DNA from: Fallopia convolvulus
Taxonomy: Eukaryota; Streptophyta; Magnoliopsida; Caryophyllales; Polygonaceae
Direction: 5' to 3'
DNA length: 64,000 bases
NCBI GenBank assembly: GCA_964016875.1
Contig: OZ024718.1
Coordinates: 45,237,906-45,301,905, forward strand
Positions 1 to 12,334 of the stretch are shown here, in pieces (position 1 is the stretch's first letter; every line of letters starts with the position of its first letter). Position numbers and translations under genes: made by a program. Below the pieces are notes generated by a model. It saw only the letters and a list, made by a program, of their open reading frames with translations, had not been told where the DNA came from and did no database searches.

Positions 1-1162
1 TGCTGAAGTTGATATGATATGAGCATGATCATTGATTAATTACCTTGATTTAGGACTGAGCATGTATTTAGCTTGGGTATTTGATTCATTTTGAAGTTCT
101 AGACAAAAATTAGCCTTGTGAGATATTTTTGGTCTTTCATGATTATTTTTGTTCTCTACATTCTTGAGTGTATCACCATGACTATCTAGCTCTAGAACTT
201 GCGTTATGACTCTTTTTCAAGGCTGCTTTATATGATTAAATGCATGACATTAAAATGATTGAGGCAATGTTTCTTTATAAGCCTATTATTTCCCTTTCTA
301 CCTTACAAGATCCATGTTCTAGATACCCCATTTCTTTTGAGCTTTAAGCCTATTTTTGATAACTCCACAAAATTTTCCTAGCTAAATAAGCTTGACCCAT
401 CCGGGATTTAAGACTTTAGGTTTTGTTTTTGTTTTTTGTGAGTTATGTATAAGTATGGGGGAGTTGGAAGAAAAGGTGGAAAAAGAGGAAATATAACTCT
501 TGGTTGCAAAGTGAAAAAAATGATGAAGATGAAAAGTTTGTGCAAAGCAAACGAAAAAGTTCAGTTTAATTGTTAGTAGTCTTCATAAAGCAAAGAAAGA
601 GTTGAAGAAGAGGCAAAGAAAAAAAAAGTGAAGAAAGAAACAAAGTGTATAAAAATATGTATGGAGTTGAGAAAGAAAAGTTTGGGAGAAGTAAGAAAAG
701 AAAGTGTTTTGAAGTTTGGGTTTAGGATTAGTTCTTTATCCCGGATTTAGCACCACATGCCAAATATGATCCCTTCCAAATTTCTCTTTACCTTGGCCCC
801 ATTACAACCCTTAAAAAGACCTCTTGATTTTTGTTATGTGTTTAATTCCCAGCGGTGGAGATTTAGAACTCTGATGCAAGCTTATGGTAGTCTAGTTTTC
901 ATGGTTGATTTTGAGCGAAACACCTACCCTTAAACACTTGAGAGTTTGAGTGCAAACACAATTTACCTTGGTGAGGTCTAGAATGAATGAATGGGCTTTA
1001 CTTTTTTCTTATTATAATGCATGCTAGGAAGTCTTGGTCGGGTTTTTGATTATATGTGAAATGCTTGTTTGACTTGAGATGGATGTATGATTGCATTTCT
1101 GTGGTGTGTTTTTGGATTTATGACTTGTTTGAGGACAAGCAAGGTTTAAGCATGGGGGAATT
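1..1162 (+). other. 3' internal (non-coding) region of an LTR retrotransposon cut by the window edge
   Basis: No long reading frame is visible. The stretch ends with a conserved-looking block, a TTTGAGGACAAGC box followed by a purine tract (CATGGGGGAATTT at 1151-1162). Athila/Tat-type plant elements carry such a block just before the 3' LTR, where the tract primes plus-strand DNA synthesis. I infer the untranslated 3' part of a plus-oriented element whose coding region lies left of the window. Purine-rich AAG/GAAG stretches at about 460-720 are the only other feature. Confidence 0.6.
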
Positions 1163-2556
1163 TGATAGCTTGCATATAGGTAGTGTTTAGGATGCATATT
1201 TCCGTTTCGTTTGCTATGTTTTTAGGTAGTTTTAGTTAGTTTCTTTAGTGTCTTAGAGTGTCTAGGAGTTTTGGGTTTTTGCACTTGTTCTATATTGTTT
1301 TACAGGTCTTAAAGTGAACAAGTGAGAAAGGAATGGAAACCGGGGAAAGAGCGCTTGAATTCGGGACATCCGTTGGAGTTGCTGGTTCGACACCTCTGTC
1401 TTGTAAGGGTTCGTTCGGGAGCTATAGTGGTCTTATGAAGTTGAATTTGGTATCATTGGAAAGCTAATCCAAAGAGATACAATTCATGTTTTTACTCCGA
1501 GTCCAAATTTCAACTCGAAGGAGGTCACAACAGCCCCCAAAGTGTCAGGTGAATTCTGAACCAAGGTGCTGGCGGCGACCGCCACCAACCCAGCGGCGCC
1601 CGCCGCCTCTGACGGTCTCGTGATTCAAGTGATGACACGGGTTTTGTTTCTATTGGTCCTTTTCTATCATTATTATTCCGAGATATTATATTTTTGGGAT
1701 ATAGTTTTAGACCTAGTTTGATATATTAGATTTTAGAGAGTTGCATCTCTCATTCATACACTATTATCATATTTTCTTTCAAAGTTTTTAGCCTTTCATG
1801 GAGAACTAAGCCCTTTTGCTTAGTCAGACAATTGAAGCATCGTTTTGATTAAAGTTGTGAGATTTCTAATTCCTTATCTATTGCTTGGGTTTAATCTTAT
1901 CTCTTACTTGAATGTTTATGATTTGTTTCAACAGTTTCTAGCCTGATCAACTAGGGTTTGTTGTTATTGAATCTCTTGCTAGATCTAGAGTGTTACTGGT
2001 TGAGCATCTCTAGATTGAAGTAGCAACTGCATCGTACTAGTATCTGGTTGTGCTAGTTTTATGCAGAAGAGATTTGCTTTACATTCTAGGGTAAAAGCTG
2101 GTTGTTTTATTCTAGAATTGTATCCTATTATATTCCTATCCTTATTGCTGCTATTAAACTGAATCATTGATGGTTTCATGGTTGTTTAATTAGTTAGAAC
2201 TAATAGTATCTGGTTGTGTTGTTAGTTAGAATTGAAAAGGAATTGGAAAATCCATTGCATGTGATATTGAGGTGAAATCAATGATCAACTTGTCATACGA
2301 TTGTGGATATTTGTTTGCCTAAGCTATCTTCTTAATTATTGTTTTTCATAATCTTTTATTGCTTTGTTAGGTTTGCATTCTTAGATTTAGTTCCAAATAC
2401 AACAACCCTTTAGTTACTTATTTGACACAAAACTCATACAAAACGATAAATCTGTCTCCCTGTGGATTCGACCCGGACTTCCTAAAGACTACGGTTCTTA
2501 GTTAGTTTGGATTCTTTTGCATAGCCGTGATTTGCACGACCATTTCACGCCTATCA
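1163..2556 (+). repeat. 3' LTR of a plus-oriented Athila/Tat-like element
   Basis: The repeat begins TGATAG directly after a polypurine tract and ends CTATCA, so the ends are TG...CA and inverted over six bases. Its last ~110 bp (from about 2446) closely match, in reverse complement, the LTR ends at 21939 and 25424. This marks it as a relative of the non-autonomous element there. The element interrupts a minus-strand Copia reading frame at 2557. Its left partner and target-site duplication lie outside the window. Confidence 0.75.
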
Positions 2557-3475
2557 TTAGAAGATCCACATGTTGATCGCAAGTGGAGATGAAGGAAACT
2601 TTGAGACTCTTGTTGGCTGCATGTTCTCTGACGAAGTGATAGTCTAGTTCGATGTGTTTAGTGTATTGGTAAAACAGGGTATTGGCTGCAAGATATGTTG
2701 CTCCAATGTTGTCACACCATAGGATCGAAGGTAAATGCAGAAAAACGCCTAGCTCGGCAAGGAGGCTGTGAAGCCATATTGTTTCACATGTTGCGGTGGG
2801 GAGAGAGCAGTACTCTGCATCTATAGAGGATATGGAAATGGTCGGTTACATCTTAGAGGACCATGAAACAAAGGAGGCACCAAAATAAATGTAGTAGGCT
2901 CCCGTTGATTGTCTATCTTTAGAATCATCGGCCTAGTCCGCACAGAGAAGGCACTGAGGAAGGGTTTAGAAATTGAGGACAAGTGAAGGGAAAGGGTGGC
3001 AATGCCATTTAGGTACCAAAGGATTCTTTTGACTAATTTCCAGTGAAGGAGGGTGGGACTATGCATATATTGACAAACTTTATTGACATCATAAGCAAGG
3101 TCAAGACGTGTGAAATTAAGATATTAAAAGCTACCTACAATACTAGGAAAAGGTGAGGAATGTCAAAGGCTGGACTAGGAGAATTGAGGTCAGTTTTTGT
3201 GGCCATTAAGGGTGGAAACCGATTTGGTAGAAATCATTTGGGAAGAGGATAGGAGATCAATAATTTATTTGGATTGAGAGAGGTAAAATCCAGTCATGTC
3301 ATGCTAAACTTCTATACCAAAAAAGTAGTGGATAGGACCCAAGTTTTTGAAAGGGAAGAAGGTAGATAAGGAGAACACAAATTTAGAGATTAGAGAGTCA
3401 AAGGAGCCAATGACCAGGATATCATCGACATACAAAAGATTCAGCATTTTGCTTTTGGTGCTATCTTTTTAGGGG
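2557..3475 (-). pseudogene. Ty1/Copia reverse transcriptase-RNase H remnant
   Basis: Reading the minus strand from about 3440 gives the RT active-site motif YVDDILVIG. It continues through an RT C-terminus and RNase H with TEAEY and, near 2640, TKHIELDYHFVRE, both typical of Copia RNase H. Several in-frame stops and frame changes are present, so this is a dead fragment. The C-terminus is cut at 2557 by the inserted LTR. At the other end it abuts the DUF4371 remnant. No gag, protease or integrase is visible here. Confidence 0.8.
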
Positions 3476-3917
3476 GTGGAGGGAGAAGATTTGGAGATGG
3501 TACATTTGTAAGTACGGGATTTTGTAATTGGAAGAAGGCTTGTGATGGATTTAAAAAGAACGTGGGAGCTCAAGGTAGTGTACACAATGAAGCTCGAACG
3601 TCATTCTTTGCCTTCAAGAATTAAAAGCAAAGTTTGACAAGAAAGGTGTATTTGGGAAAGGAAGCATTAGGTGAGGCATATCGGCTTCGTTTAAAGGCGA
3701 GTGTTGATGTTGTTAGATATCTTCTTCGACAAGGGATGGCTTTTCGGGGGCATGATGAGTCGGCAAGCTCGCTAAATAGAGGTAATTTTCTTGAGCTTCT
3801 TGGACTTTTAAGTTCATATAATGTTGATGTTCTAAAGGTGGGGAATGCACTGGGAAATAACCAACTTACTTGTCCTCGGATTCAAAAGGAAATCATTAGG
3901 GCTTGTGCTTCAGAGAC
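3476..3917 (+). pseudogene. DUF4371 / ZMYM1-like (TTF-type, hAT-derived) protein, N-proximal piece
   Basis: The plus strand encodes a segment with the blocks FVSTGFCNWKKA, SVHNEAR and LRQGMAFRGHDES, then GNFLELL and a KEIIRACASET ending. Plant TTF-type zinc finger / hAT-dimerisation proteins carry this series through the DUF4371 region. These proteins resemble domesticated or relic hAT transposases. One in-frame TAA breaks the frame near 3613. The frame is cut at 3918 by an LTR. Two further pieces of the same gene, in the same orientation and order, lie at 21664-21938 and 26575-26903. I infer one ancestral gene split by nested insertions, with some sequence between pieces one and two lost. 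It is not functional. Confidence 0.7.
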
Positions 3918-5146
3918 TGTTCAGAGGGTTTCTTGACAACAAATAAATTTATAAGTCAAGACCCCGGTGAGTATAGCAGAGTCAGAATCGTCCATGGGAA
4001 GCAAGGCTGTCTGTTTACCAACTATAAAAACAACAAAACAAAACAAAACAGCTAAGAAGGACCTCGTTAACAACCTTGTTATGGTCGTTAATGAACCTGG
4101 ATTTCTACTTAAAACAGAGCAACTAACGATGCAAGTGCAGGTTCGGTACCGATCCAAGGTGCCTCGGTAACGAGTGAAATCATATGCAAAACTTAAGAAA
4201 TTCAATAGATAAAAAGGTCTAGAACAAGGGTTACCACGACATAGCTATGCATATAAACTCATGTAAAGATAAAGATCATGCCTTTGAAGATAAATCTATC
4301 AACTTTCGTTGACTAAACAAGCAAATCAATCAACTTTCATAAATCAATTCACTTTATTACTTATTTTGAATCTAAAGCTCGAAACTTTCGTTATCGAACA
4401 ATATCAACACTCGAGTTTACAACTTTCTCTTTCGATAAAGCAACAAACTCAAATTACTTCGACTCTCGTCTAAGCATAAGCACAACAAGCAATTCAAAGG
4501 ATAAAAGGCAATCAAAAACTCAACACATTCATTCAAACATGCATAACTATGTCGGGTTTCAACCCCGACCCTAGATAAGAAAACTACTCACTATTCATTG
4601 AATCAAAGCAAACAACTTTAATCAAAGAAAACATTGAAAAGCAAAACTTACTTGAAATTGAAAGAATATTGTCTTACAAACTTGCGGAATTCAAAACAAC
4701 CGAAGAACAACAAACAAGAGTTAATCACCGAACCACTCCTCTCTCTCGATCGGAATCAGCCCGACTTCTCTCTCTCTCTCTCTCTCTCTCTCGACTTCTC
4801 CTAAACTCACTTGAAATTCCCCCCTTTGTCTAGGATTAGAACAAGGGTATTTATACTAAGAAACTATCTAATAAAATATCAAAAGATAAAAGCTTACCAA
4901 ACTTAAAAGATTACAAGATAAAAGATATTTATTCCGAAAGTCGGCGCCGTTCTACCGACACAGGTCACCTCGTTAATGACATGCACATGGTCGGTAGACA
5001 CTTGCTGAACTCCTTTGAAAAACTCTGATTTACAGCTCGGTAACGACCCTCACAGGTCGTTAACGAGCCTTTGTTTTGGCTTCTTACGAACTCTTCCTTG
5101 TTCAAACTTGGAATTCTAACTTGATATTTCCATGCACATGCACATG
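3918..5146 (-). repeat. Truncated Athila-family LTR (minus orientation)
   Basis: The left edge (TGTTCAGAGGG, then the TTGACAAC box) is the reverse complement of the LTR end seen at 62887. The rest parallels the LTR at 5147-6637, including a TATAAATA box on the minus strand at 4848-4855. About 270 bp of the U3 end is missing because the next LTR starts abruptly at 5147. It therefore looks like an older LTR into which a second copy inserted. It contains the 21-nt-spaced palindromes described in the findings. Confidence 0.7.
4766..4792. repeat. (CT)n microsatellite
   Basis: An uninterrupted run of about 13 TC units inside the truncated LTR, downstream of its TATA box when read on the minus strand. 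It would lie in the transcribed leader. Confidence 0.9.
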
Positions 5147-6637
5147 TGTTGAGAGGGTTGATTTGACAACAAATAAAATTTATAGTCAAGACCCCGCTGA
5201 GTATAAGGGAGTCAAGATCGTTCCACGGGAAGCACTGTTGTTTGTTTATCAAACTACTAAGAAAAATAAAACAAAGCAAAACAACACAACACACCTACGA
5301 CCAACCTCGTTAACGACTTTGTCAAGGTCGTTAACGAACCTGGATAATCTACGAAAACACACTAACGACTTCAAACACAGGTTCAGTACCGAGGCAACGA
5401 ACTCAGTAACGAATGTAACGAGGAAAACTCAAATAATAACTAAAAATCTATGACAAGGGTTACCACAGCATAGCCATGCATATAAACTCGTAAGAAGATA
5501 AAGATCATGCCTTTAAATAGATAAATTCATCAACTTTCGCTGACTAGCAAGCAAATCAATTTATTCTCATAGACTAATTCACCCAATCACTTGTTTTTGA
5601 TCCAAAGCTCTAAACTTTCGTAATCGAACAATATCAACATTCAAGTTAACAACTTTCTCTTTCGATCAAGTTATGAACTCAAATTACCTCGATTCTCATC
5701 TAGGCATAAGCACAACAAGCAATCTAAAAATAGATAAAATGCATTCAACACATCAACTTACTCATCAAACATGCATAACTATGCCGGGTTTCAACCCCGA
5801 CCCTAGATAGGAAAACTACTCACTACCCATAACTATAAAGCAAACAACTCCAATAAGAGAAAACATTGAAAACAAAACAAACTACTTCAAATTAATAAGA
5901 AAAGTATCGTCTTACAGACTTCAGAAGAAACCGAAAACAACAAGAATACCGAACAGAAGACACGATTAACGACCCTGGCTTCACTCTCGTTCCACCTCGG
6001 TTCGACTTTTCCTCCGACTCGACTCTTCTCTCTCTCGGCTCATCCAATTCGAACGAACACCCCCCTCTCAAGCTAGAAAAGAAGGGTATTTATACTAATA
6101 AAGCTATCTAATAAAATAACTAGAAGATAAAAACTTTCCTAAAAGATAGAAACTAACCTAAAAAGATAGAAATAAAATCTAAAAAGATAACAAGACATAA
6201 AATATAAAATATAATAACCCTAAAACTCATTAAAAACCATACCGACACGGAATTAACAAGATAGATTTCCGCACAGGGTCGGTAGACATAAGATCTTCTC
6301 GAAAAATTCTATCTCTAAGCCTCGTTAACGACCCTTCACAGCCTCGTTAACGAGCCTAGATTTGGCTTTCTTCGATACTTCAACTCTAAAAATTTGGACT
6401 TCGACTCCTCTATCCTCGTATTCTTCTATCTTCTACTATAGTACTCAATTCAGCTCCAAAAAGTGCTCCTTCCTTGCTCAAAACCTACGAAAAGACACAA
6501 AACGGAGTAGCTTCCATACTTTTCACAAAATATGCAAACTCATCCAACAACACACAAAACTAACCCTAAAACTACTAAAACTAAACCTAACAAACTAAGA
6601 AAACACACTAAAAACTAGACCAAAAACATGAATATCA
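5147..6637 (-). repeat. 3' LTR of the minus-strand Athila element
   Basis: The LTR runs TGATATTCATG (minus strand, from 6637) to CTCTCAACA (5147), the same ends as the plus-strand LTR at 61419-62887. A TATAAATA box is on the minus strand at 6087-6094. The polypurine tract AAGTATGGGGTATTT abuts it at about 6638-6652. The five bases left of it (5142-5146, CACAT) should recur beyond the lost 5' LTR, so the duplication cannot be tested. Confidence 0.85.
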
Positions 6638-8530
6638 AAATACCCCATACTTAAACTTGTTTGTCCTCAAGCAATCACTAAACAACAATCAAACCAAACA
6701 ATCATACTCATCAAGCTAATAGCCATCATCTAAAAAGCAAATTCAACACATAGAAGAAAATAGCAAATGACTATTAATGTCATCACACATATATGCACCA
6801 AATAGACATAAGAAAATACAATCCAACCTCACAAGGGATAATGCGCGTTTCACTCAACTCTCAAGTGTTTAGGCTTATAAATTCAATCTCTCAACTCATC
6901 TTATATACAAAAACTCATAGAAATTGGAACTTATATCACCAAACTCTCCACCTAAGATTTGTCAAAACAAGCAAAAAAAATCATCAAGAGAACTTAGGGG
7001 GCTCAATGAAAAACTTCATAGAAGCTTCCATTCGGTCGGGTTGTAATGGGGCTTGGTAATAACAATAAGGCATGGAAATACTTTGGTCATGTGGTGTTAT
7101 TAATATCCGGGAATCAAAGACTCCTAAAAAAACTCACACATACACAAAACACTCATAAAAGATCATACCAAACTCACTTCTTCAATATTATAGCTCAACT
7201 CACTTTTCTTTCAACCCTTTTTAAATCCCATCTAATCTTGCTTACAAACACTTAGGAAATTTGTCTCATGCACAGTTTTCACTTTTCAGCTCTTCTTTTT
7301 TCTTCCCTTCTGATTTTTCACTATTTTTTTCTCTGCGGGAAGCTCGGTACCGACCCTACCAGGGTCGATAATGAAGCGGCTTATCATTTTTTCTTTCTTT
7401 CCACTTCTTTTCTTTTGTATGTGCATTCAGGGAACCAAACTCCTTTTACATAACAAACTGCAAAATCTTTTTCTTTACCCAAGCCATATTACCCCACACT
7501 TGAACCAATATATCTCACTCAACAAAACCATCATAACCAATACTAAGTCCTAATCCCCGGATAGGGTCAAGCTTATCTCGGCTAGGGAATATTTTGTGGA
7601 GCTAAAAATAATAAGGCTTAAAGGCTCAAATTGGCTTCAAAAAGAGGATAATGATAAGGGTGGATATGGATTAATTGGGCTTATGAAAAATAAGTTCTCT
7701 ATCATATGATCTTCACAATTAATGAACTATAAATCTTATATAGGTCTCAAGAAATAGATAACCATCACAATTCCAAGAGATAATATGCATATAGAGAGTA
7801 AATCACACAAGAAAAGAAGAGGGATTTTTTTTGATGTTCTCCCTATAAGGTCAAAAATATATCTCACAAGGTAACATTTTTGTTGGATTGCATTACTTAT
7901 GCTAAAAAGTATACATGCTCAATTTCATCATATGCTATTCCTTCCTAAAAACAACTTCAGAATAAGAATCAGGCTATACTATCAAAGACATGCTGGCAAG
8001 GAATTATATGATCATGCTAGCAACTACTATCATAGAACCATAATAAAAAGGGTATCTATCAATTCTAAAACTCTTTTTTTTTAAATTTAATTTAATTTTT
8101 TCATTTTTTATGGAACAAAGAACTAGAATCAGGCTATACTATCAAAGACATGCTTGCAAGGAATTATATGATCATGCTAGCAACTACTATCATAGAACCA
8201 TAAGAAAAAGGGTATCTATCAATTCTAAAACTCTTTTTTTAATTTAATTTAATTTAATTTTTTATGGAACAAAGAACTACTTGAAACACAAAAAACACAT
8301 CAAACAAACAAGACAAATCAAACAAACAAGACACAAGTTTTCTACCCTTTCCCTCCCCATACTTAAAATTACAGTGTCCCCACTGTAATAAAAATAAGAA
8401 GAAGAAAACAAAAGAAAGAAATAAAAGAAAAACTTACAAGATCTTAAAAGCAGGAAAGAAAACAACTCTTCAGACTGAATCAACGCCCAGGTGGTGGAAA
8501 ATAATGCTCGAAGTTCCCCATGAAGTCATA
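6638..8530 (-). other. Athila 3' untranslated region
   Basis: AT-rich sequence without a convincing reading frame lies between the C-terminal part of the extra ORF and the 3' LTR. It starts with a polypurine tract and the GAGGACAAAC box (minus strand) that also precedes the LTR at 1163. A degenerate pair of the 21-nt-spaced palindromes is at about 7346-7376. Confidence 0.65.
7966..8278. repeat. 160-bp tandem duplication in the Athila 3' UTR
   Basis: The block starting GAATCAGGCTATACT at 7966 is repeated from 8126 with few differences. Differences concentrate in a T-run followed by TTTAATTTAATT. Each copy ends ATGGAACAAAGAACTA. It looks like a simple recent tandem duplication. Confidence 0.85.
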
Positions 8531-8566
8531 CATCATCCTCCAGCGCTTTGCATCCTCCGCCTCTCT

Positions 8567-10103
8567 CTACTGATGCCTCGTATCCTCGAATGCCATGCGA
8601 GCAGAATAAACACTCTCCCATCTATCCATCCTCCGATGAATATGTGTCTGTTGAAGGTTAAGTTGCTGCATCTGGGCAGAAAGATCTTCGGCCCATGGAG
8701 GTGGGATACTCGATCTAGTGTACTCGGGCTGAGGAGGTGGTTGGTAGTGAGGCTGGAAATGGTCTTCAAAAAGAACCGAATTGTAAGGCATGAGACCATA
8801 AGACTGTGGGTTGGTAGGTTGCTACGGCGGGGGGGGGGGGGGGGGGGGGGGGGGGGTCGTTACCGACGCTGTGAGCCTCGGTAGGAGCATCGGTAGAGGC
8901 CTCGAAGTGGTCGTTAACGACCCTGGCGGGCTCGTTAACGAAGATATTGTTGCCCAGAATTTCTGTATCGAGGTCATCCTCCTCGATGTCGAGCTCCTCT
9001 GTACCTCCCTCGGTAGCTGCCTCTTCAGTCTCATCTTCATCTTCCATCTCTTCTCCCTCTCTTTCAAACCGGGACTCACATGGTCGGAGCATTAACTCAT
9101 CTTGCGGCTTGGGCTCTAACGGGAATGCATGCCCCGTCCATGCCTCGTACCAATTCGGTACATAAAGAAGCTCCAACTTGTCTAGGGTGGGTGCAACATC
9201 TCGGCCTTGAACTTTTTTGGTGTACCCATCTCGACTCTGAGTGTAAATACCGGAGCTAAACCAATAGTTTTGGTTTAGAAATTGTGCATGGGCCGATGTG
9301 TAGGGGGTGAGATCAACTCCAAGATTGGTCGCCAAGAGACTAACTAAGTTTCCGCACCATACTTCCTTCGACTTGATCGACTTCTCAACATAGTATAGCC
9401 ATTCATACCCCAAGTTCAATGAGACGGCCTCCTCAAATAGAATGGTGCGGAGGCATGCAACTTCTATCCTTGTCGGCCTGTTCAACTCTCTCTTAGGCCA
9501 GAATGTAGTGGTTAGGACTCGGAGAATGATCCTAAATATGGGGTTGATGATGCTCTCCCCGGATAGTGCTGCAGCAGAGGGCTCGACTTCCCCGGTGATG
9601 TAGCTTCAAGTCCTTGTCACCTTGTAGTCCTTAAGGCTGTAATCTCGAGAAGGATTCGGGAGCTCAAGAATAGCATTGAACTCTTCCAAAGTAAACTCAC
9701 GGTTCACATTACCAAGCCTGAATCTGATTCGTCCCTCCGAAGTCTTTGTCGGGAATCTCGTGTCAAGAGTGGCTAGGAACTCGGATGTGAGAGCCGGGAA
9801 ATGTGGTACATTCTCCTTTTTCAACAAGTGAGACACGCCGAGAATAGAAAAGGCCTCCTTGACATCATTATATATCCTCATTTGCTTAGCACTCGACCTC
9901 GAGAACCACCTAGTGTTGTGGTCGTTGTCTAGTATGGCATTGTAGCGGTGCGCTTGTCCTTGGGTGCGCAAGATCACATTTTCCATGCGGGGTGGAGATG
10001 GTGACCGTTGATTCCTCTTCTTCTTTTGGGCGCAAGTTGCGGCTCGGCTAGAACTTGCCATGTGGACCTGCAAAAAATACGAATATTCCAAGATAAGATC
10101 CAC
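8567..10103 (-). pseudogene. Athila post-pol ORF (env-position ORF), copy 1, broken
   Basis: The likely start is MASSSRAAT near 10061. The N-terminal part is basic (QKKKRNQ). Further motifs are FLATLDTRFP and GNVNREFTLEEFNAIL, then after a stop CGNLVSLLATNLGVDL, an acidic stretch (EEMEDEDETEE) and polyproline from a 28-base G/C run. The C-terminal part with MPYNSVLFEDHF and EDLSAQMQQL (8567-8791) is in another frame. The TGA at 9606-9608 replaces an expected Trp codon. Plant Athila elements carry an ORF here of unproven function; resemblance to ATHILA ORF-type proteins is my reading. I see no signal peptide or membrane segment. The 21-nt palindrome pairs lie in frame in the coding sequence. 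Confidence 0.65.
8829..8856. repeat. 28-base poly-G tract (poly-C on the coding strand)
   Basis: An uninterrupted G28 on the plus strand encodes polyproline in the minus-strand ORF and coincides with the point where that ORF changes frame. The corresponding point in the second copy has only ten G (10594-10603). Such tracts slip during replication and are error-prone in sequencing. Confidence 0.9.
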
Positions 10104-12334
10104 TCAAATCATTAGACAAGAGACCCCATACTTGGTCTCGAAGTATCTCTCGGAATGCCTTGTTAACAACCCAACTAGGGTTGGTAATGGATCTAGACTG
10201 ATTTTTAGGCTTTGATAATACGCAGGGTCGTTAACGAACCTGGGCAGGTCGTTAACGAGCCTGTACAAGAACCAGTCGCGAATTCCGAGTGTAAATTACT
10301 CCAAAATTAAGGCATGAATCAAGCATGCATCGGTCATAATCCTACGTAAGACACACAATCAGGTATATGCACCCATACTTGGTCTCGTTTACCCATCCCG
10401 AACATGCTATAATTGCCCAAGAATCTCATGGTGAAAATCAAAACAATTCCAAAACAAAGTAGTTCATGCTTTTCTTAATCAAATTGTAATGGAGAATCAA
10501 GCAAGAACAAACCCATAGAAATCAAGATCAACCACCAATACAACAAGCAATAAACTCATTGAGCAACAATAATACATGCCATTCGATTTCTATGGGGGGG
10601 GGGTCGTTACCGACGCTGTGAGCCTCGGTAGGAGCATCGGTAGAGGCCTCGAAGTGGTCGTTAACGACCCTGGCGGGCTCGTTAACGAAGATATTGTTGC
10701 CCAGAATTTCTGTATCGAGGTCATCCTCCTCGATGTCGAGCTCCTCTGTACCTCCCTCGGTAGCTGCCTCTTCAGTCTCATCTTCATCTTCCATCTCTTC
10801 TCCCTCTCTTTCAAACCGGGACTCACATGGTCGGAGCATTAACTCATCTTGCGGCTTGGGCTCTAACGGGAATGCATGCCCCGTCCATGCCTCGTACCAA
10901 TTCGGTACATAAAGAAGCTCCAACTTGTCTAGGGTGGGTGCAACATCTCGGCCTTGAACTTTTTTGGTGTACCCATCTCGACTCTGAGTGTAAATACCGG
11001 AGCTAAACCAATAGTTTTGGTTTAGAAATTGTGCATGGGCCGATGTGTAGGGGGTGAGATCAACTCCAAGATTGGTCGCCAAGAGACTAACTAAGTTTCC
11101 GCACCATACTTCCTTCGACTTGATCGACTTCTCAACATAGTATAGCCATTCATACCCCAAGTTCAATGAGACGGCCTCCTCAAATAGAATGGTGCGGAGG
11201 CATGCAACTTCTATCCTTGTCGGCCTGTTCAACTCTCTCTTAGGCCAGAATGTAGTGGTTAGGACTCGGAGAATGATCCTAAATATGGGGTTGATGATGC
11301 TCTCCCCGGATAGTGCTGCAGCAGAGGGCTCGACTTCCCCGGTGATGTAGCTTCAAGTCCTTGTCACCTTGTAGTCCTTAAGGCTGTAATCTCGAGAAGG
11401 ATTCGGGAGCTCAAGAATAGCATTGAACTCTTCCAAAGTAAACTCACGGTTCACATTACCAAGCCTGAATCTGATTCGTCCCTCCGAAGTCTTTGTCGGG
11501 AATCTCGTGTCAAGAGTGGCTAGGAACTCGGATGTGAGAGCCGGGAAATGTGGTACATTCTCCTTTTTCAACAAGTGAGACACGCCGAGAATAGAAAAGG
11601 CCTCCTTGACATCATTATATATCCTCATTTGCTTAGCACTCGACCTCGAGAACCACCTAGTGTTGTGGTCGTTGTCTAGTATGGCATTGTAGCGGTGCGC
11701 TTGTCCTTGGGTGCGCAAGATCACATTTTCCATGCGGGGTGGAGATGGTGACCGTTGATTCCTCTTCTTCTTTTGGGCGCAAGTTGCGGCTCGGCTAGAA
11801 CTTGCCATGTGGACCTGCAAAAAATACGAATATTCCAAGATAAGATCCACTCAAATCATTAGACAAGAGACCCCATACTTGGTCTCGAAGTATCTCTCGG
11901 AATGCCTTGTTAACAACCCAACTAGGGTTGGTAATGGATCTAGACTGATTTTTAGGCTTTGATAATACGCAGGGTCGTTAACGAACCTGGGCAGGTCGTT
12001 AACGAGCCTGTACAAGAACCAGTCGCGAATTCCGAGTGTAAATTACTCCAAAATTAAGGCATGAATCAAGCATGCATCGGTCATAATCCTACGTAAGACA
12101 CACAATCAGGTATATGCACCCATACTTGGTCTCGTTTACCCATCCCGAACATGCTATAATTGCCCAAGAATCTCATGGTGAAAATCAAAACAATTCCAAA
12201 ACAAAGTAGTTCATGCTTTTCTTAATCAAATTGTAATGGAGAATCAAGCAAGAACAAACCCATAGAAATCAAGATCAACCACCAATACAACAAGCAATAA
12301 ACTCATTGAGCAACAATAATACATGCCATTCGAT
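8857..12334. repeat. Large tandem duplication, period 1,747 bp
   Basis: The block starting TCGTTACCGACGCTG after the G-run is repeated from 10604. Every landmark (stop codons, ORF starts, palindromes, the CATGCCATTCGAT end) is offset by exactly 1,747 bases. The encoded peptides are identical over the full shared length, so the copies are nearly or fully identical. Both carry the same inactivating TGA (9606 and 11353), so the duplication post-dates loss of function. Confidence 0.95.
10604..11850 (-). pseudogene. Athila post-pol ORF, copy 2, C-terminally truncated
   Basis: This is an exact repeat of copy 1 from the upstream methionine to the acidic region and the G/C run. Translation then runs into junction sequence and stops near 10528. 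The same Trp-to-TGA stop is at 11353-11355. In transcription order this copy lies nearest to pol and copy 1 follows it. It adds no new information on function and exists only because of the tandem duplication. Confidence 0.7.

Noticed and set aside
5057..5337. Reading the TCGTTAACGA palindromes as restriction sites or chance
   Set aside because: At least 21 exact copies in two related elements and a near-constant 21-nt pitch are far beyond chance for a 10-mer in 64 kb.
8504..9165. Plus-strand open frames with polyglycine and Ser-rich runs
   Set aside because: They are antisense readings of the Athila extra ORF and its G28 tract and recur identically in the second copy.
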